Positions 1 through 12,213 of a DNA stretch of 64,000 nucleotides are shown one piece after another. A program made the translations under genes and the position numbers. Every line of letters begins with the position of its first letter. Position 1 is the stretch's first letter. Source of the stretch: Rachycentron canadum (Eukaryota > Chordata > Actinopteri > Carangiformes > Rachycentridae); the NCBI GenBank assembly GCA_038496675.1, contig CM076653.1, positions 11,756,382 to 11,820,381 of the forward strand, given 5' to 3'. Below the pieces are notes generated by a model. It saw only the letters and a list, made by a program, of their open reading frames with translations. It had not been told where the DNA came from and ran no database searches.

Positions 1-113
1 GTGTGTGTGTATATATGTGTGTGTGTGAGTATATATATGTGTGTGTGTGTGTATATATGTGTGTGTGTGAGTATATATATGTGAGTGTGTGTGTATATAT
101 GTGTGTGTGTGAG

Positions 114-154
<41 letters not shown>

Positions 155-249
155 GTGTGTGTATATGTGTGTGTGTGAGTATATATATGTGTGTGTGTGT
201 GTTTGTATATATGTGTGTGTGTGAGTATATGTGTGTGTGTGTGTATATA

Positions 250-282
<33 letters not shown>

Positions 283-306
283 ATATATATATGTGTGTGT
301 GTGTGT
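1..306. repeat. Compound (TG)n/(TA)n microsatellite
   Basis: Runs of TG alternate with short ATATAT blocks at irregular 20-40 base spacing across the first 306 bases, and the tract probably extends beyond the window edge. Open frames across it encode only Cys/Val/Tyr repeats and are not genes. Confidence 0.97.
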
Positions 307-757
307 AGTCTCCTGTAGCTGCATCATTGCTGTGATGTTCTGGCATCAAAGTTGAACAAATTGCTCAGCACAAAAAAACACATTCATTCAGTGACAGGAA
401 ATTCGTTCTTAGTAGTAGTTACTCTTTTGCCTTCTCTTCCGAGAGCTATGCTTTAAACACACAATGAAATTGTCCTGAAGGAAGTGCATCACTGAGCTTT
501 AGTTGAGAAATCAAAAAACCAGCAATAACGGCACCTTCACTAAAGTCAGTGATGATGTACCAGTCATATGCAAAGCACACGCTGAGTTACTAGAAAGAAA
601 CTTGTTGGCTGTAATTCTGACAGACTGTAATTCACCAGCTCTGTTATCTGCACTTGAGCTTAATGCTTATGTCAGCATACTAACATGTTCACAGTGCAAA
701 TGCTAACACCCTCATGTTAACCTGGCATGATATTTACCACAGCTCTGCCTCATCAGA

Positions 758-1338
758 TTGGTCTGAACCATGTTTAGGGAGGTGGGACGAGTCAAAGGAA
801 CATCCACATGAATGGACCCAAGGTTTCCCAGCAGGACATTGACCACAGCATCACACTGCTCCACCAGCTGCTCTTCTTCCCATAATGCATCTTTATGCCA
901 TGTCTTCCCCAGACCACCTTCTTCCATGGGTTCATTGTAGGATCTTCTGGTGGTGGACAGGGGTCAGCATGGACTCCCTGACCGGTCTGAGGCTACACAG
1001 CCTCATACACAACAAACTGTGATGCTCTGTGTTCTGACACCTTTCTATCAGAACCAGCATGAACTTCTTCATCAGTCTGAGCTCCAGTAGCTCTTCTGTT
1101 GGATCAGACCACAGGGTCCAGCCTTCACTCCCCACCACCATCACTGAGCCTTGACCCCTGACCCTGTCTGTGGTCCAGTGGTTCTCCCTCCTTGGACCAC
1201 TTCTGGTAGGTCCTGACCACTGCAGCCCAGGAACATCCCACAGAGCTGCAGTGTTGGAGAAGTCAAAGTCAAAGTCACTCACATCCTCACACTTGACTTC
1301 ATGCCACAGGGACCAGATCATCAATGTTATTCACTTCA
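758..1338 (-). mobile_element. Tc1-like transposon fossil, copy 1
   Basis: Minus-strand fragments such as RVRGQGSVMVVGSEG, SLRPVRESMLTPVHH and LLGNLGSIHVDVPLTR resemble a Tc1/mariner transposase with frameshifts and deletions. The nucleotide sequence matches copies at 19925-20598 (plus) and 63685-63910 (minus). The terminal repeat is missing and the catalytic C-terminal part is absent. Confidence 0.7.
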
Positions 1339-3461
1339 AAAATGATCTGAAATTCCTCTTTTTAACAAGTGATAAAAATTTACAACAAGAAAAAGCTTGG
1401 CTCATTATTTATCTGTGTCTTTGCTATAATCCTCTCCAGCTTTGATGATAAAAATCATAGCTACACCCTTTTAAAAAGATGGTATTTCATAATTTTACAA
1501 GAAACTAAACTGTAGGGGAGCTGGGACTGACCTTCTCTGGACCTTTCACCTCTGGGCTCCTTGTAGATATTGTGTGTCATCTTTTTTTTTTTTGTCCCAT
1601 CATGGTGGATCGTTGATGTTGAATGGCGCTCACTTTCTGTAGATGATGCAAATGAATGTTTCCCCGTGGGTGGGGCAGCTGCGGGTGTCTGTTTGACTGA
1701 CAGGCAGCATAATGTGGCGCCAGGCGTCCCCTTACCCTCCATGTCCCCTCTTCACCTCTCCTCTCAACTTCCTCTGCCCAGATCTCCTTTCTGAAGGTCA
1801 AAGGTCATTCATTAGGATGCCCCCTCCATTGCTGATAATACACACATACACACACATATATGTGCACAGAGCGTGTGTGTGTGTGAGGGTCATAACCTAC
1901 ACAGGACTCTGCCAGGGGTTGAGAGGGCCGGAGAGGGCTGACAGCTACCATCAGTCTTTAGGCACCCTCCCCAAAAAAAAAACCCATCTCTGTCACACAT
2001 ACACATTTCACCCTCAGGGGCATTAGTGTCCTCATTTTGCCCTGATAGAGAGTCGCACTGACCGGTCACAGCGATGACAGAAATCGCGACGCTCCATCGG
2101 GTCTGTGCCTCAAACTGGACGATTTCTCACTGATCAGCTGTTTCAGTGTTTAACAGGAAGTTTGGTTATTATTTGATTGTTGTTACAATAAAAATCAGTC
2201 AGTTGATATTTTCTTCTATTACTATAATCATAGATTTCTTTTTGTATCTACCTAATACAGCGACTTCATTTTATTGTACGTGCATCACACTCACACATGC
2301 ACGAAGTCAGACAAACCTCGTAAATGCCAACTTAAACCCCTACCTCCACACACACATGCCTGCATACACACATACAAACATACATGGTCTGGGTCGGATA
2401 ACAGCCTGATAATATTGCTTGTATATAGCACTTGTCTTATGTCACTCTATACATGTGTTTGCTTTGTTTATTCACATCTGTGTTACACTAAGTTACCAAT
2501 ATGTTATATGTATATGTACCAGTGTGTCATATTTTGTTGTGGCACTATTTCACCAATAAAAAAAAACTAAGGGTAAAAGAATAAAGGAATTTGAATTTGA
2601 ATTGAAGTTCACTGTTTCCCTCAGTGAGTCTTTGCCAGTTGAGCAAAGGTTTGAAATGCTGATTTCCTGGAGGAAACTTTTAGCTGTCTGAATGCATTGA
2701 ATGCATTTATGCTAAAACTATTCACTGACCAAACACCCACTCAGGACATACAGCTGTATCTGTTTCCTTAGAATTGGACACATCATTCACAGTCAGATTG
2801 AAACAGGAAGTGGTATCATGGTTGGTTAGATAAAGGTTTTTATTATTTGTATTAGTCAATGTTTTCTCAGAAGAAGACAGGGAGGATGAAGAGTAGGTAA
2901 CCAAATCATGTAGAGATATGTACTTTCAGATTCAGTGAGCATTTTTTTCTCTCCTTGGACAGAAAGACTGACTCAATCTTTACTTTCAAAGAGGCTCAAT
3001 CACTTCCATGCAAATATTTAGATGAGTGGGTCAATATGTTGTTTCAAACTGAGTTGCAAGACTAAGAACACAAGTGCTGAAATTAAATCAGAATTAAGTA
3101 CACAACCCCATGACAACTACATTGTGATGTTTCAATGCTTTAGTTTTTGTCCAGACCAAAATATTAATAAGTAATGCATTAAACACTAACGTTCAAATGG
3201 ACCATTATAATGAAAAAGGAAGTGCAATCATTTCTATGCTAACATCTCCTAGCTCCAGCTGCTCATTGAGCAAGGTAATATTAAACCTTAATAGTTTTCT
3301 GATTAAAACCCCTGATCCCACCATCGGCTCTCAGTCATGCAAGGTGAGTTTAAGCATTGCTGAATTCAAATTTACAGCGGTTTTGACACCCAGAATCATC
3401 CCAGTATCCCCATCATCATCATCATCATCTCCGCCATCATCATCATTACATTAATTTTTCA

Positions 3462-3690
3462 TTGTGTCCCAACCAAGTGGCAACACTTCGTGACATCACC
3501 CAAGTTTTGTCCATCGGCCATCTTGGTTTTTTGAAACCCGGAGAAAGCATATTTGTAGGAGAAGGTGGAGCTGAGGAATTCAAATCTCAAATTGCAAAAT
3601 CCTGAACTTAAACTTGGTTTTAAATGACTCATCACTTCTTGCTTTACTTCCCGGTCACAACCGGACCAGGATGACTCTTCAGTCACATCA
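3462..3690 (-). repeat. Same dispersed repeat family, partial copy
   Basis: CGGCCATCTTGGTTTTTTGA and TTTGTAGGAGAAGGTGGAGC match the 51110 copy. Confidence 0.45.
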
Positions 3691-3954
3691 CTGTAATTTT
3701 CCACGAATTGGAGCCTGATTGGAACTGGACATCTTTCATCATCCCATCACAGCAGGACGGTTTGTGTTTTTATCGACGAACGCAGATTGAGGTCCATCTC
3801 AGTCGGGCTCGTCAACTTGAAGAGCGATGAAAACTGTTTATGCTTGTCTGGTTTACATTACGTAAACATTTTAATGTTTACAACACAGACACACACACAC
3901 AAACACACACGTACGCTGATGTCTAGAGCACAACATAGATTAAAACTTTCTCTT

Positions 3955-3959
<5 letters not shown>

Positions 3960-4005
<46 letters not shown>
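3960..4005. repeat. (CA)n microsatellite
   Basis: Perfect CA run of about 23 units, preceded by imperfect CA sequence from 3888. Confidence 0.95.
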
Positions 4006-4006
<1 letters not shown>

Positions 4007-4952
4007 CATCTTATAATGAGGGTGTTCACTGGAACAAGTACTAGTTTAAATTCCAGTGAAAATCCATGAACTTTGTCTAAACTAATCTCCAAGGAGGATG
4101 AACATCCAAAGAAAATTCCAGACCGCTCTGTTTGTGTCATGGTTTAAATACAAAAAACAGTAAAAGAAAAAGTTAGTTAGTAAGTATTCGTGTCCACATG
4201 CTCAAAACCTACCATTAGTTGTTTTTGGTTTTTTTTTACTCAAGCTTTAGGCAAACACACACACTCACTCACTCACACTCACACGTATTAATCACAGAAC
4301 AGCATGTACAGGTTGTGCCTCTTGTTAAGCAACACTAAGTGACGTCCCACATCCAACCCTTTAAATATAACCTTTCTCTGAGTCCTCCCTGTGTCTTCTT
4401 CTCTCCTTGTGGTTGCACAGAACTTCGTGCATTGTCTGAGCTCAGTGTGACAGTTTGATGAGCCATTAGCTGATATAATTTATCTGTGTGTTCACTGTGC
4501 CTGCAGACTCTCTGTCTGCTGTGGGACGGCATGCCTTTGTCCTGACTGCTGCACAGGGCAGGGCAGAGGATGTTGCAGACAAACACGAATGCATACATTC
4601 TAGAGTCATGAGCCACTGACGTACAGAAATATCACCGTGTTTAGTAAGAATGAAGTGCAGCAGAGTTACAAAGTATTGAAAATTCAAGGATTATGTAAAG
4701 TGATGAGGAGGCAGATGCAGTGAAACACGTATCACCTTCAACATCAAGTGTCACTGAAACAGACGTGACATTAACTTAACGGAGTATTTCTTTCCTCATG
4801 GAAATGGTGGGTTTGAGTTTCTCTCTTTAGCTCTGTGTTGTTTGGAGAAACATTGAATAAAAAGAACAGAAAATAAATTACATAAATACGACCACAACAA
4901 CAGGACAACACCAATAAATAAATTAATAAAAAAGAATTTGCATTGTAGAAAT

Positions 4953-5110
4953 ACTTGTGCAGTGGTTTAGCACTGTCGTCTTCCATCCACCACATTCTGG
5001 GTTCGAAATTCTGGGAAGTTTCCATGTTTGTGTTTGTGAGTTTGCGTGTTCTCCCTTTTCCTGAGTGGGTTCTTTCCACATACTCCAGCTTCCTCCCACA
5101 GTCCAAAGCA
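4953..5110 (+). repeat. tRNA-like dispersed repeat, copy A
   Basis: TGCAGTGGTTTAGCACTGTC resembles a tRNA A-box region and GGGTTCGAAATTC a B-box, followed by the family body with TTCCTCCCACAGTCCAAAGC. The same body recurs at 32957-33235 (plus), 14290-14452, 56119-56391 and 56500-56612 (minus). Confidence 0.6.
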
Positions 5111-5204
5111 CAGACTGTTTATAAAAGTGATCGTAGACTCTGGGTCTGTGAAGTGAAGCCGATGCTGAAGAGCCTTAAACCTTCGTTCTCTCTAATGACC
5201 ATCA

Positions 5205-5565
5205 GGGGGAGACTCCACTGGTTGTTAAAGAAGTCAGATTGTATTGAAGTCTATGGGAAAATGTCCCTACTTCTCCCTTGATTTATTAGCTCAGTAAACG
5301 TTTTCCTAATGAGTTTATGGTCTCAGTCTCTAGTTTCAAGTCTTCAATACAACATGATGTTCATTTTTTAAATGATGGTCCATTTAGAGGAAAATAGACC
5401 AGAAAGCAGGGGATGAATTAGGGGGTGGGGTTACCCCTCCCCTCACTCCTCCTCCAAATATGGTTTCTTCTGGTTTCAAAAAACCAAGATGGCAAATGCC
5501 AGATCATAAACTGGAGGTTTAAAAACAGCAGCTCACAAACCAAAGGGTGACGTCCTGGTGGCTTG
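5205..5565 (+). repeat. Unclassified dispersed repeat family, longest plus copy
   Basis: A block from ACTCCACTGGTTGTTAAAGA to AACAGCAGCTCACAAACCAA recurs, more or less complete, at 3462-3690 (minus), 18470-18590 (plus), 47233-47400 (minus), 51110-51445 (minus) and 53705-53790 (plus). Shared words include CTCACAAACCAATGGGTGACGT and CCAAATATGG. No coding or terminal repeats were identified. Confidence 0.55.
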
Positions 5566-8500
5566 TCTCTTCCAAAAAAAAAAAGCTTGTGTTTCTAAAA
5601 TCAGGAGAAAACAGGATGCACCTTCAGTCAATGTTAGCTGGGATTGGCTCTATCAACTCTATAAGGATAAGCAATATAGGTAATAGATGTATATATAATT
5701 CTCCCACAACCAAATGCATTATTCAAATTAAAAAAATAATGGACAAAACTCAATATATTGAGTTGTGCATCTGGCTACCTGATGAATAAACACACTCTAA
5801 CTCTGTTTTGGTCTCCACAAACTCCCATGAAGAATATCTGATTCGTTAGCAGCTGCTTGTTTAGTGCCGGCAGCAGGCGGCATAAATACCAAAACAATTA
5901 GCTTTAAGATGTCATCAAGGAAGCTGCAAGCCACTGGATAGCAACTTCTCCTACTACATCCATAACAAGGAAAGAGAGTCGTGATGAAGGACAGAAAACA
6001 GCAGTGAGGAAGGTGGTGGTGTGGCTGTGTGCCTGACCTCTGACCTGTAGGGGGATATCAACCAGGGGTCAGTTTGCCTAAGGTTGTAAACTCTCCAAAA
6101 CATGGCGGCTGACCATGGGATCCAGAGAGTGACTATTAAGTCTACCTTTAATTTGGAAGTTTTAAATTAGTCAGTGTGTTTACTGTTAATTTTCCTGCAA
6201 AGTTTAATCATTATGATTAATCATCAATCTATTAATCATGAAATAAAACACTAACTGTTAAGCTACTAAATAGACATAACATTTATTCTGTTAACAGTGT
6301 TTTAAGGTGGATTTCTCTCTTTGAAAGAAGAAAGAAGAGGGACACAGGTGGAACTGGATGGAGGGTGAACACAGAGAAGATAAGAGACATTTAGTCAGTG
6401 TTTGTTACATTAAGGATTAGGGGTTAACCTCTCTGAAGGAAGGTTAATGGTCCACAACATAATGCTCAATCTTTCAAGTTCATGATACACATTCTTCCAG
6501 GTACTGCTCTTCATCTCCTGTGGAGTTAAAGGAAACGTCATCGGCATCTTGTGGTTTTGTAGTTTCGGCTCTCGTAGCTCTCATTTTGTTGGTGTCGTAA
6601 CCGATGTGTTGCTCAACAGCTGAAGCCGCTGTGAAGAGAAGATAGGAAACACTGAGGGGAGAGGCTTTCTCTCTGGGAGGAGGGCAAACTCCCAGCTCGA
6701 TAAGAAAGGTGAGCGGTAAACTTTGACCTGGGCTCTATCGCTGCTTGTCCAGGTCCATCTTTCACTGGAGAAACTATGCAAACAGCAGGGATGCACTGAT
6801 AACTCTCTTTCACTCCGCGCAGTAAACTTTAAGTATCGTCTGATAACAAGGACCAGAGCCCAGGCGCCAGTTTCTACAGTTGTTGGGGGGGAAAAAAAGA
6901 TTCCACATAATCCATTTTCTGTGTGAAAAGGTTCTAAATTTTTCACCTTTTATTGTCGACCATTTAATATGAGCAAATCTACTCATCTGATACTGTGTAA
7001 GTGCTGTTACTAATGTTATGGGTCATGTTTTTTTTTCGGATTTTTAAATGCATGTTTATAAGAAGCGTCTTTATTCTATATATATCTCTTAGGATGGAGG
7101 TTGAAATGGATGTCCAGGTCTTCGGAGCAGACGCTGGAAACAGCAGTTTGCATCTCATCCTTTATACACAGTCAATGATGACTTTTTTCAACCATGAACA
7201 CGACTTTTCCACAATCTTTACCGGTAACATTTTTCCAACCTTGTTACAGACTCATCTCGAATCGATGCTATTCGCTTTTGTTTTTCCAGTGCAGGTAGGG
7301 CCCCTTCACTGCTGAGTTGTTAGCTATCATAACAACATGTGCATGAACAATGGAGGATATCAAAGGGATAGAAACTAGAGAGACATTTGTATCTTACATA
7401 TAAACCATTGGTTTCCATAGCAGACAACCAAAAAGTTGGGTTGGTACCGTGCCGTGGAAAAGGACCACAATCCTTTAACATTTCGAGTGACGTAACTCGA
7501 GGAATGACAGTGTTGATGGCAATTTTGTTCCGCTGCATATTATCTCAAGAACCATTCAATAGATCACAATGGCTCCCATTTTTACCATATCCAGGCAAAT
7601 ATCACAACAATCACTACTACTATGCTACCAACCATTACGACCATGAAAAGTAGTTTGGATTTTAAATGTGTGAGTGAAATGTCTCCACAGCTGCTAAACG
7701 CGTTTATACCAACTGCACGTTGTAGAGTTGAACTTTTGCCTCCCAAACTTTTGCAATGTGTCTGTCTTGACCATTTTCTGTAACTCTGAAAAAAAGACAA
7801 TTCAACTTTCACATCCTCTGCACTTTGTGACTGGTCAGTAGTGAGAGAGGAGCCAGGAATTATTGTTCTTTTATTGTTGTTATAACACAATTTTTTTTAG
7901 CACACCACGTTTTCAGTCAGGACTGACCGTCCTCAGACCCTCTCAGTCTATTTTCGGAGCTCTCATTGCGTAACTCTCACCACTTTAAGACTGTGCTACG
8001 TGAAGAAAAAACAACAACCCCTTCCCCTGTTCCAGCCTGGAGCTGGTCCCGGTCGTCTCTGTCCTGTAAGCCGTGACAGACTGGCTTGGGAGGCAGGGAG
8101 CAGGGAAACAAAGATGAGAGGCTGAAGCAGTAAAACCACAGAATAAGGTTTTACTTCATTTCAAACAAAAGAGGGAAGGTAATACAAGATGACCTGATCG
8201 CTCTGTTAATGTCTAACTGGATCAGCACACATGAGCCCACTTACCCTCCTGCACGGGCTTCATGTAAACCTGTAGGGCAAATATGCAGATGTGTACATAA
8301 AAAGGCATTTGTACACAAATGCGTTACTAGAAGAAACTTTCATTGAGGTTGGTTTAACAACTAAATGTCCTCATTTCTCTCTGATAAAACACTTTTTTAA
8401 AGCCAACAGATTTTGTTTCTGTGCTCACACTTTCCAGATGACGTTCAATCTTTTGTACAAACAGCGTGACCTGGACCAAAAAATGGATAAAATTGGTGTT

Positions 8501-10924
8501 TAAGTATGCGTGTAGGTTATGTTTACAACCTTGTTACAAGCCTCATGGTTGGTTTCACACACACAACTCTTTAACTACGACTTTATTACACCGTGATGTA
8601 GGAGACCACACACTCCTGCATGCGTGTGTAAACACTTTTGAGCAACTGTTGAAAGCTCCAAACACAACGTCAGGATATTGAATTTCTCCATGACTCTCAC
8701 TGTTAATAAGATCCATACAACACATTTCCTGTCCATCTCAGATGTAAACACGCCGTTATCCTGGTAACATGTGGCACCGTAATGTTTGACAGGGACTGCA
8801 CATGATGCCAGCTGTTTGATTTAATGACACGTGAAACAAACAGGGAGAGGAGACGCTTTGAAAACACTTGAAATTGCAGAGACTATATCGACCCTAAAAA
8901 CACACGGATTGTAACCTAAATGAGAATCATGTGGGGGTTTAAAGCTGGTCAGGACAGGGGAGCATAAACACAGAGGCAGAAATGAATCTGATCCATGAAA
9001 GAACAATGAGCAAAAAAGGGAGATCTGATGCTAGCAAGGTTATCAGATCCACATTAGCACGATTTATCCAGAAAACTAAATAACAGAATTTTTACAGGGA
9101 ATACTTTGAATTCGAAGCCTATGATTATTTTGTGTACAAGAAAGAAAAATGTAGTTCATGACCTATGTTATTGCAATGAAATTAAACTTAACTTTTGCTG
9201 CTTGTTTCCCCAAATTAGTAATTGACTGATGAACATTAAATGTGTTTTCATGGGAAGCATTTTTTTTTTTTTTTTTTTTTTCAATGGAAATAGTGTGATA
9301 CTGAGCCACCGTGCCTATATCGCCTGCCACCCAGTCTACCATATGCCCAACCCCAACACCCCTGCAGGTGGTGGGTCCACAGGGTGGTGGGTTGAGCCTG
9401 ACTGGGTCCCAGGAATCAAGGCCCCAGACGCTCGCTGGTGAGCTCCTTTCCCAGGTCTGACTCCAGGAGAGGACCTCGGTTTCCCTTCTCTGGGCCATTT
9501 GCTCAGGCTTCCATGTCGTGTCATTCTTTGGGGGGTTTTAGAATCTAATCTTAGTCTTCTCCCTCCACCGGGAACAATTTGCCTTGGAAGATCCTCCCAG
9601 GAGCTATTGGCCCCCTACAACACAGCTCCCAGGGTCACCAGGAGACACTGCCCCATCCACTATGTTAAGGTGGCAATCCTCTGGCCTTCCTCTGGAGGCT
9701 TTCTGGGTATGTCCAACTGCCAGGAGACCTTGAGGTAGAACTTGCTGGAGGGACTGGAAAGTGTTTCTGGGGAGACGGATGTCTGGGAGTTAACATCAGT
9801 GTTATCATCATTTTCCACAGGTGACAGTTCGTAAAATGGGAAATTTTGTATTTTTCTACAAGCAGGTGCCATTAATTATTTGAGAAGAATGGATTTTGTT
9901 GCTCTTTTAATTTTTTGGCACTGTTTTTTTTAATTAATATAATTTATTCTTGTGATCACAGTGATAATTGAGAGTTGGGTCACATGGATATAAGCGATGT
10001 CGTTGATATTCAGAGCTGATGTAAGCACATGACCACCTGTGTGTGGGTTGGTATATTTTTTGTTAACTCTTTCTGTGGTCATTTTGTTTATAGTTTTGAG
10101 CATGCTATAATAAGTTGGTCTTTTCTGTTAATAAAAGTTCCTTAACACATCTTTGGACAGGCAGTGAATATTTGGCTGACAGATCAAACCAGGTCCAACC
10201 ACAGCCTCTCCTGAAGTCACTACACTGCAAAACCAAACTGTGGCCTTCAATAAAACATTTGCTGATTTGCTCTGTCAACATCATTAACTAATTTGTCCAC
10301 CAGAGGGAACTGGTGCAAGTATCCAGTGTGGATAACGTAGGAAAAAACACCAGCACACTTCCCAAGTTTGGGAAAATGTGCTTTTTGGATCATCCCCATG
10401 AACCTGCATCCATCAGAAACAAAACAAAAAATAAAAACACTAAACTAACTGAACCTGACTGAGTGACAGTCTAAAACTAGTTGTGTTGAGGTTGGCAGAG
10501 GCTCTGTGAGGACAGGTGGTCACTGTGAAGTCTGTGTCTCCATCTGCTGGTCATTTGCTGTACTGAAGAGCCAATTACAGTAATATGCAAAACTTTGAAC
10601 TGCATTTAGTTGATTTTTTATTTGAGAAATTCCCACAGAAACATTAACGCACTGTTAATTTTTTATTCCATTAAAAATGAAAAAATAAACTGGAATTGTG
10701 GCATGTGTAAAAACATGGCTTCGCCTATTCATGAGTGCTCGGCTCCATGTTGACAAGATTACATCACATTATTTCATATTGTAGTTATATTGTCATTACT
10801 ATTGTTATTCATACTACTAGTAGTATTACCTTGTAAAATCTAATTATTGCATTTTATTGTGAGAATTTTGAATAGTAGTTTTTGTATTTTTTGTAAAAAT
10901 GTACATACTGTTTTTAATAATATA

Positions 10925-11190
10925 AACAGATATAGATAGATATGCATATACTTTTATTTATCCCCAGAGGAAAATGAAGCAGCTCAGGTAAAAAAGACAG
11001 ACAACAAATCACTTCAACAACAATAAGATAATAATTATAATAACAACATTTATGAATACAAGTTCATTAAAATTGATTGACTAGCTTACAGAGAAATAAG
11101 TCTTATGGCTCGAGGAACAAACAATCTCCTGAGTCTCTCTGTCCTGTACATACAAATAGACACAGATACTCTTTTAAATCTGTCACCGTG
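10925..11190 (-). mobile_element. LINE 3' UTR-like fragment
   Basis: ACTTTTATTTATCCCCAGAG followed by CAATCTCCTGAGTCTCTCTG is a pattern of the reverse complement of common fish LINE 3' ends. Low confidence in family name. Confidence 0.4.
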
Positions 11191-11312
11191 ACCTGGACCT
11201 TTTACCTTAGATCACTAAAATCTGATGAGTTCATCCTTGAGTCCACGTGAATGTTTTGGTCAAAATGACAATCCCTCACAGTGTAACTGAGACTTGTCTT
11301 TCTGTCGAAGGC

Positions 11313-11420
11313 CGATTTTTAAAATGCACCACCTTAATTGCTTTGTTCTCTCAGTCTGTTCTTGAGCTCATCTTGAATAACTATGGAGATAATCTGGACA
11401 ACTACAGCAAAATGAAACCT
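11313..11420 (+). pseudogene. Decayed duplicate of PTPN23 exon 2 with flanking intron
   Basis: Bases 11355-11395 translate as LILNNYGDNLDNYSKMK, matching the true exon 2 (FILKNYGENPDNYNEQLKK, 14512-14586). The similarity continues into the intron before the exon: TTTTTAAAATGCACCA here against TTTTTAAAACGCACCA at 14457-14472, then pyrimidine-rich sequence. The copy lies about 0.9 kb upstream of exon 1, its coding match fades after about 15 codons and no clear donor follows. It is a fossil of a local DNA duplication, not part of the normal transcript. Confidence 0.75.
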
Positions 11421-12009
11421 CTGCTCCACGGCCTGAGCCCGGCCCATATACGTCCGCATTTGGTTAAATTATCCTCCAGTGTTGACTGATTTTTGAGAAT
11501 TTGTTCATATGTGGAGGTACCATTGATAATCATGCTGTATATGGGCCAGACCTGGGCCGTGGAACTGGGGCAACACTGGGCCAGAAGAAACACTAGCATG
11601 TGGCCCAAGTATAGGCCAGATGTATCTTGCTATCTGGGCACAGTTCAGTCCCACGTGTGACTGCTCAACGTTCATACACATAACAAGAAAGACAAAAGCG
11701 TTGGCCAAGAGAACTGGAAAAAATGTGAAGAAACAACTTAATACTTTTCAGAGGTTTCAGCTTTGTTGTTTTGAGTAAACTTGACTCAGTGGAAGAAACC
11801 AGCAGAAAGGCCACTGACTGTAAACTACATTCACACACATGGTTTGGGAAATTAGAAAGCTACAATTACAGAAACATATAATACACAAATGTTATATTAA
11901 CACATAACCCCTTCTATACATATATATAAATTATATATATATATATATAAGAATGCAAGTATTAGTAATTCGTAATATAATAGAAAACACACGCTAGTTG
12001 CATCACTGA

Positions 12010-12213
12010 CTCCATTTCCCACAAGTCAACGCGGAACGAATTGTCGGGAGCTACGTCACGTTCGCCCCGAGTTTCCGGTTGAAGTGTAAATGGATACATG
12101 ACACAGTTGTTTGGGAGGAAAGCTTTCTTCGGGAAAACCGCTCACGTCCTCAAAACTACCGACGAGGTTCGGAGGCTTTTGGCGGCTGACAGCGCCGTGC
12201 AGAGTCGGCCGCG
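12010..12213 (+). promoter_or_regulatory. ptpn23: Probable PTPN23 promoter and 5' UTR
   Basis: Immediately before the start codon, base composition shifts from AT-rich to GC-rich with several CpGs. It holds an ETS-type TTCCGG near 12070 and a CRE-like TACGTCACG near 12051. No TATA box is seen. The transcription start is not placed; it is inferred from gene position and composition. Confidence 0.45.

Larger units (their letters stand above)
307..12009. other. Upstream intergenic region, no gene recognised
   Basis: About 11.7 kb without a coding match on either strand. It holds a Tc1-like fossil (758-1338), LINE-like tails, tRNA-like and other dispersed repeats, CA tracts (3880-4005), poly-T (9260-9281), a possible repeat remnant at 9300-9760 and the PTPN23 exon-2 ghost. 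KLHL18, the mammalian upstream neighbour of PTPN23, is not seen. Confidence 0.7.

Noticed and set aside
3..318. Cys/Val/Tyr-rich open frames
   Set aside because: They are translations of a TG/TA microsatellite.
9300..9760. Coding-like GC-rich patch with open frames on both strands
   Set aside because: Sequence such as AGGAGCTATTGGCCCCCTAC resembles a dispersed fish repeat I have seen before; no protein match, and class not certain enough to list as an element.
307..12000. KLHL18 or another gene upstream of PTPN23
   Set aside because: No Kelch or BTB/BACK motif and no conserved exon was seen on either strand.
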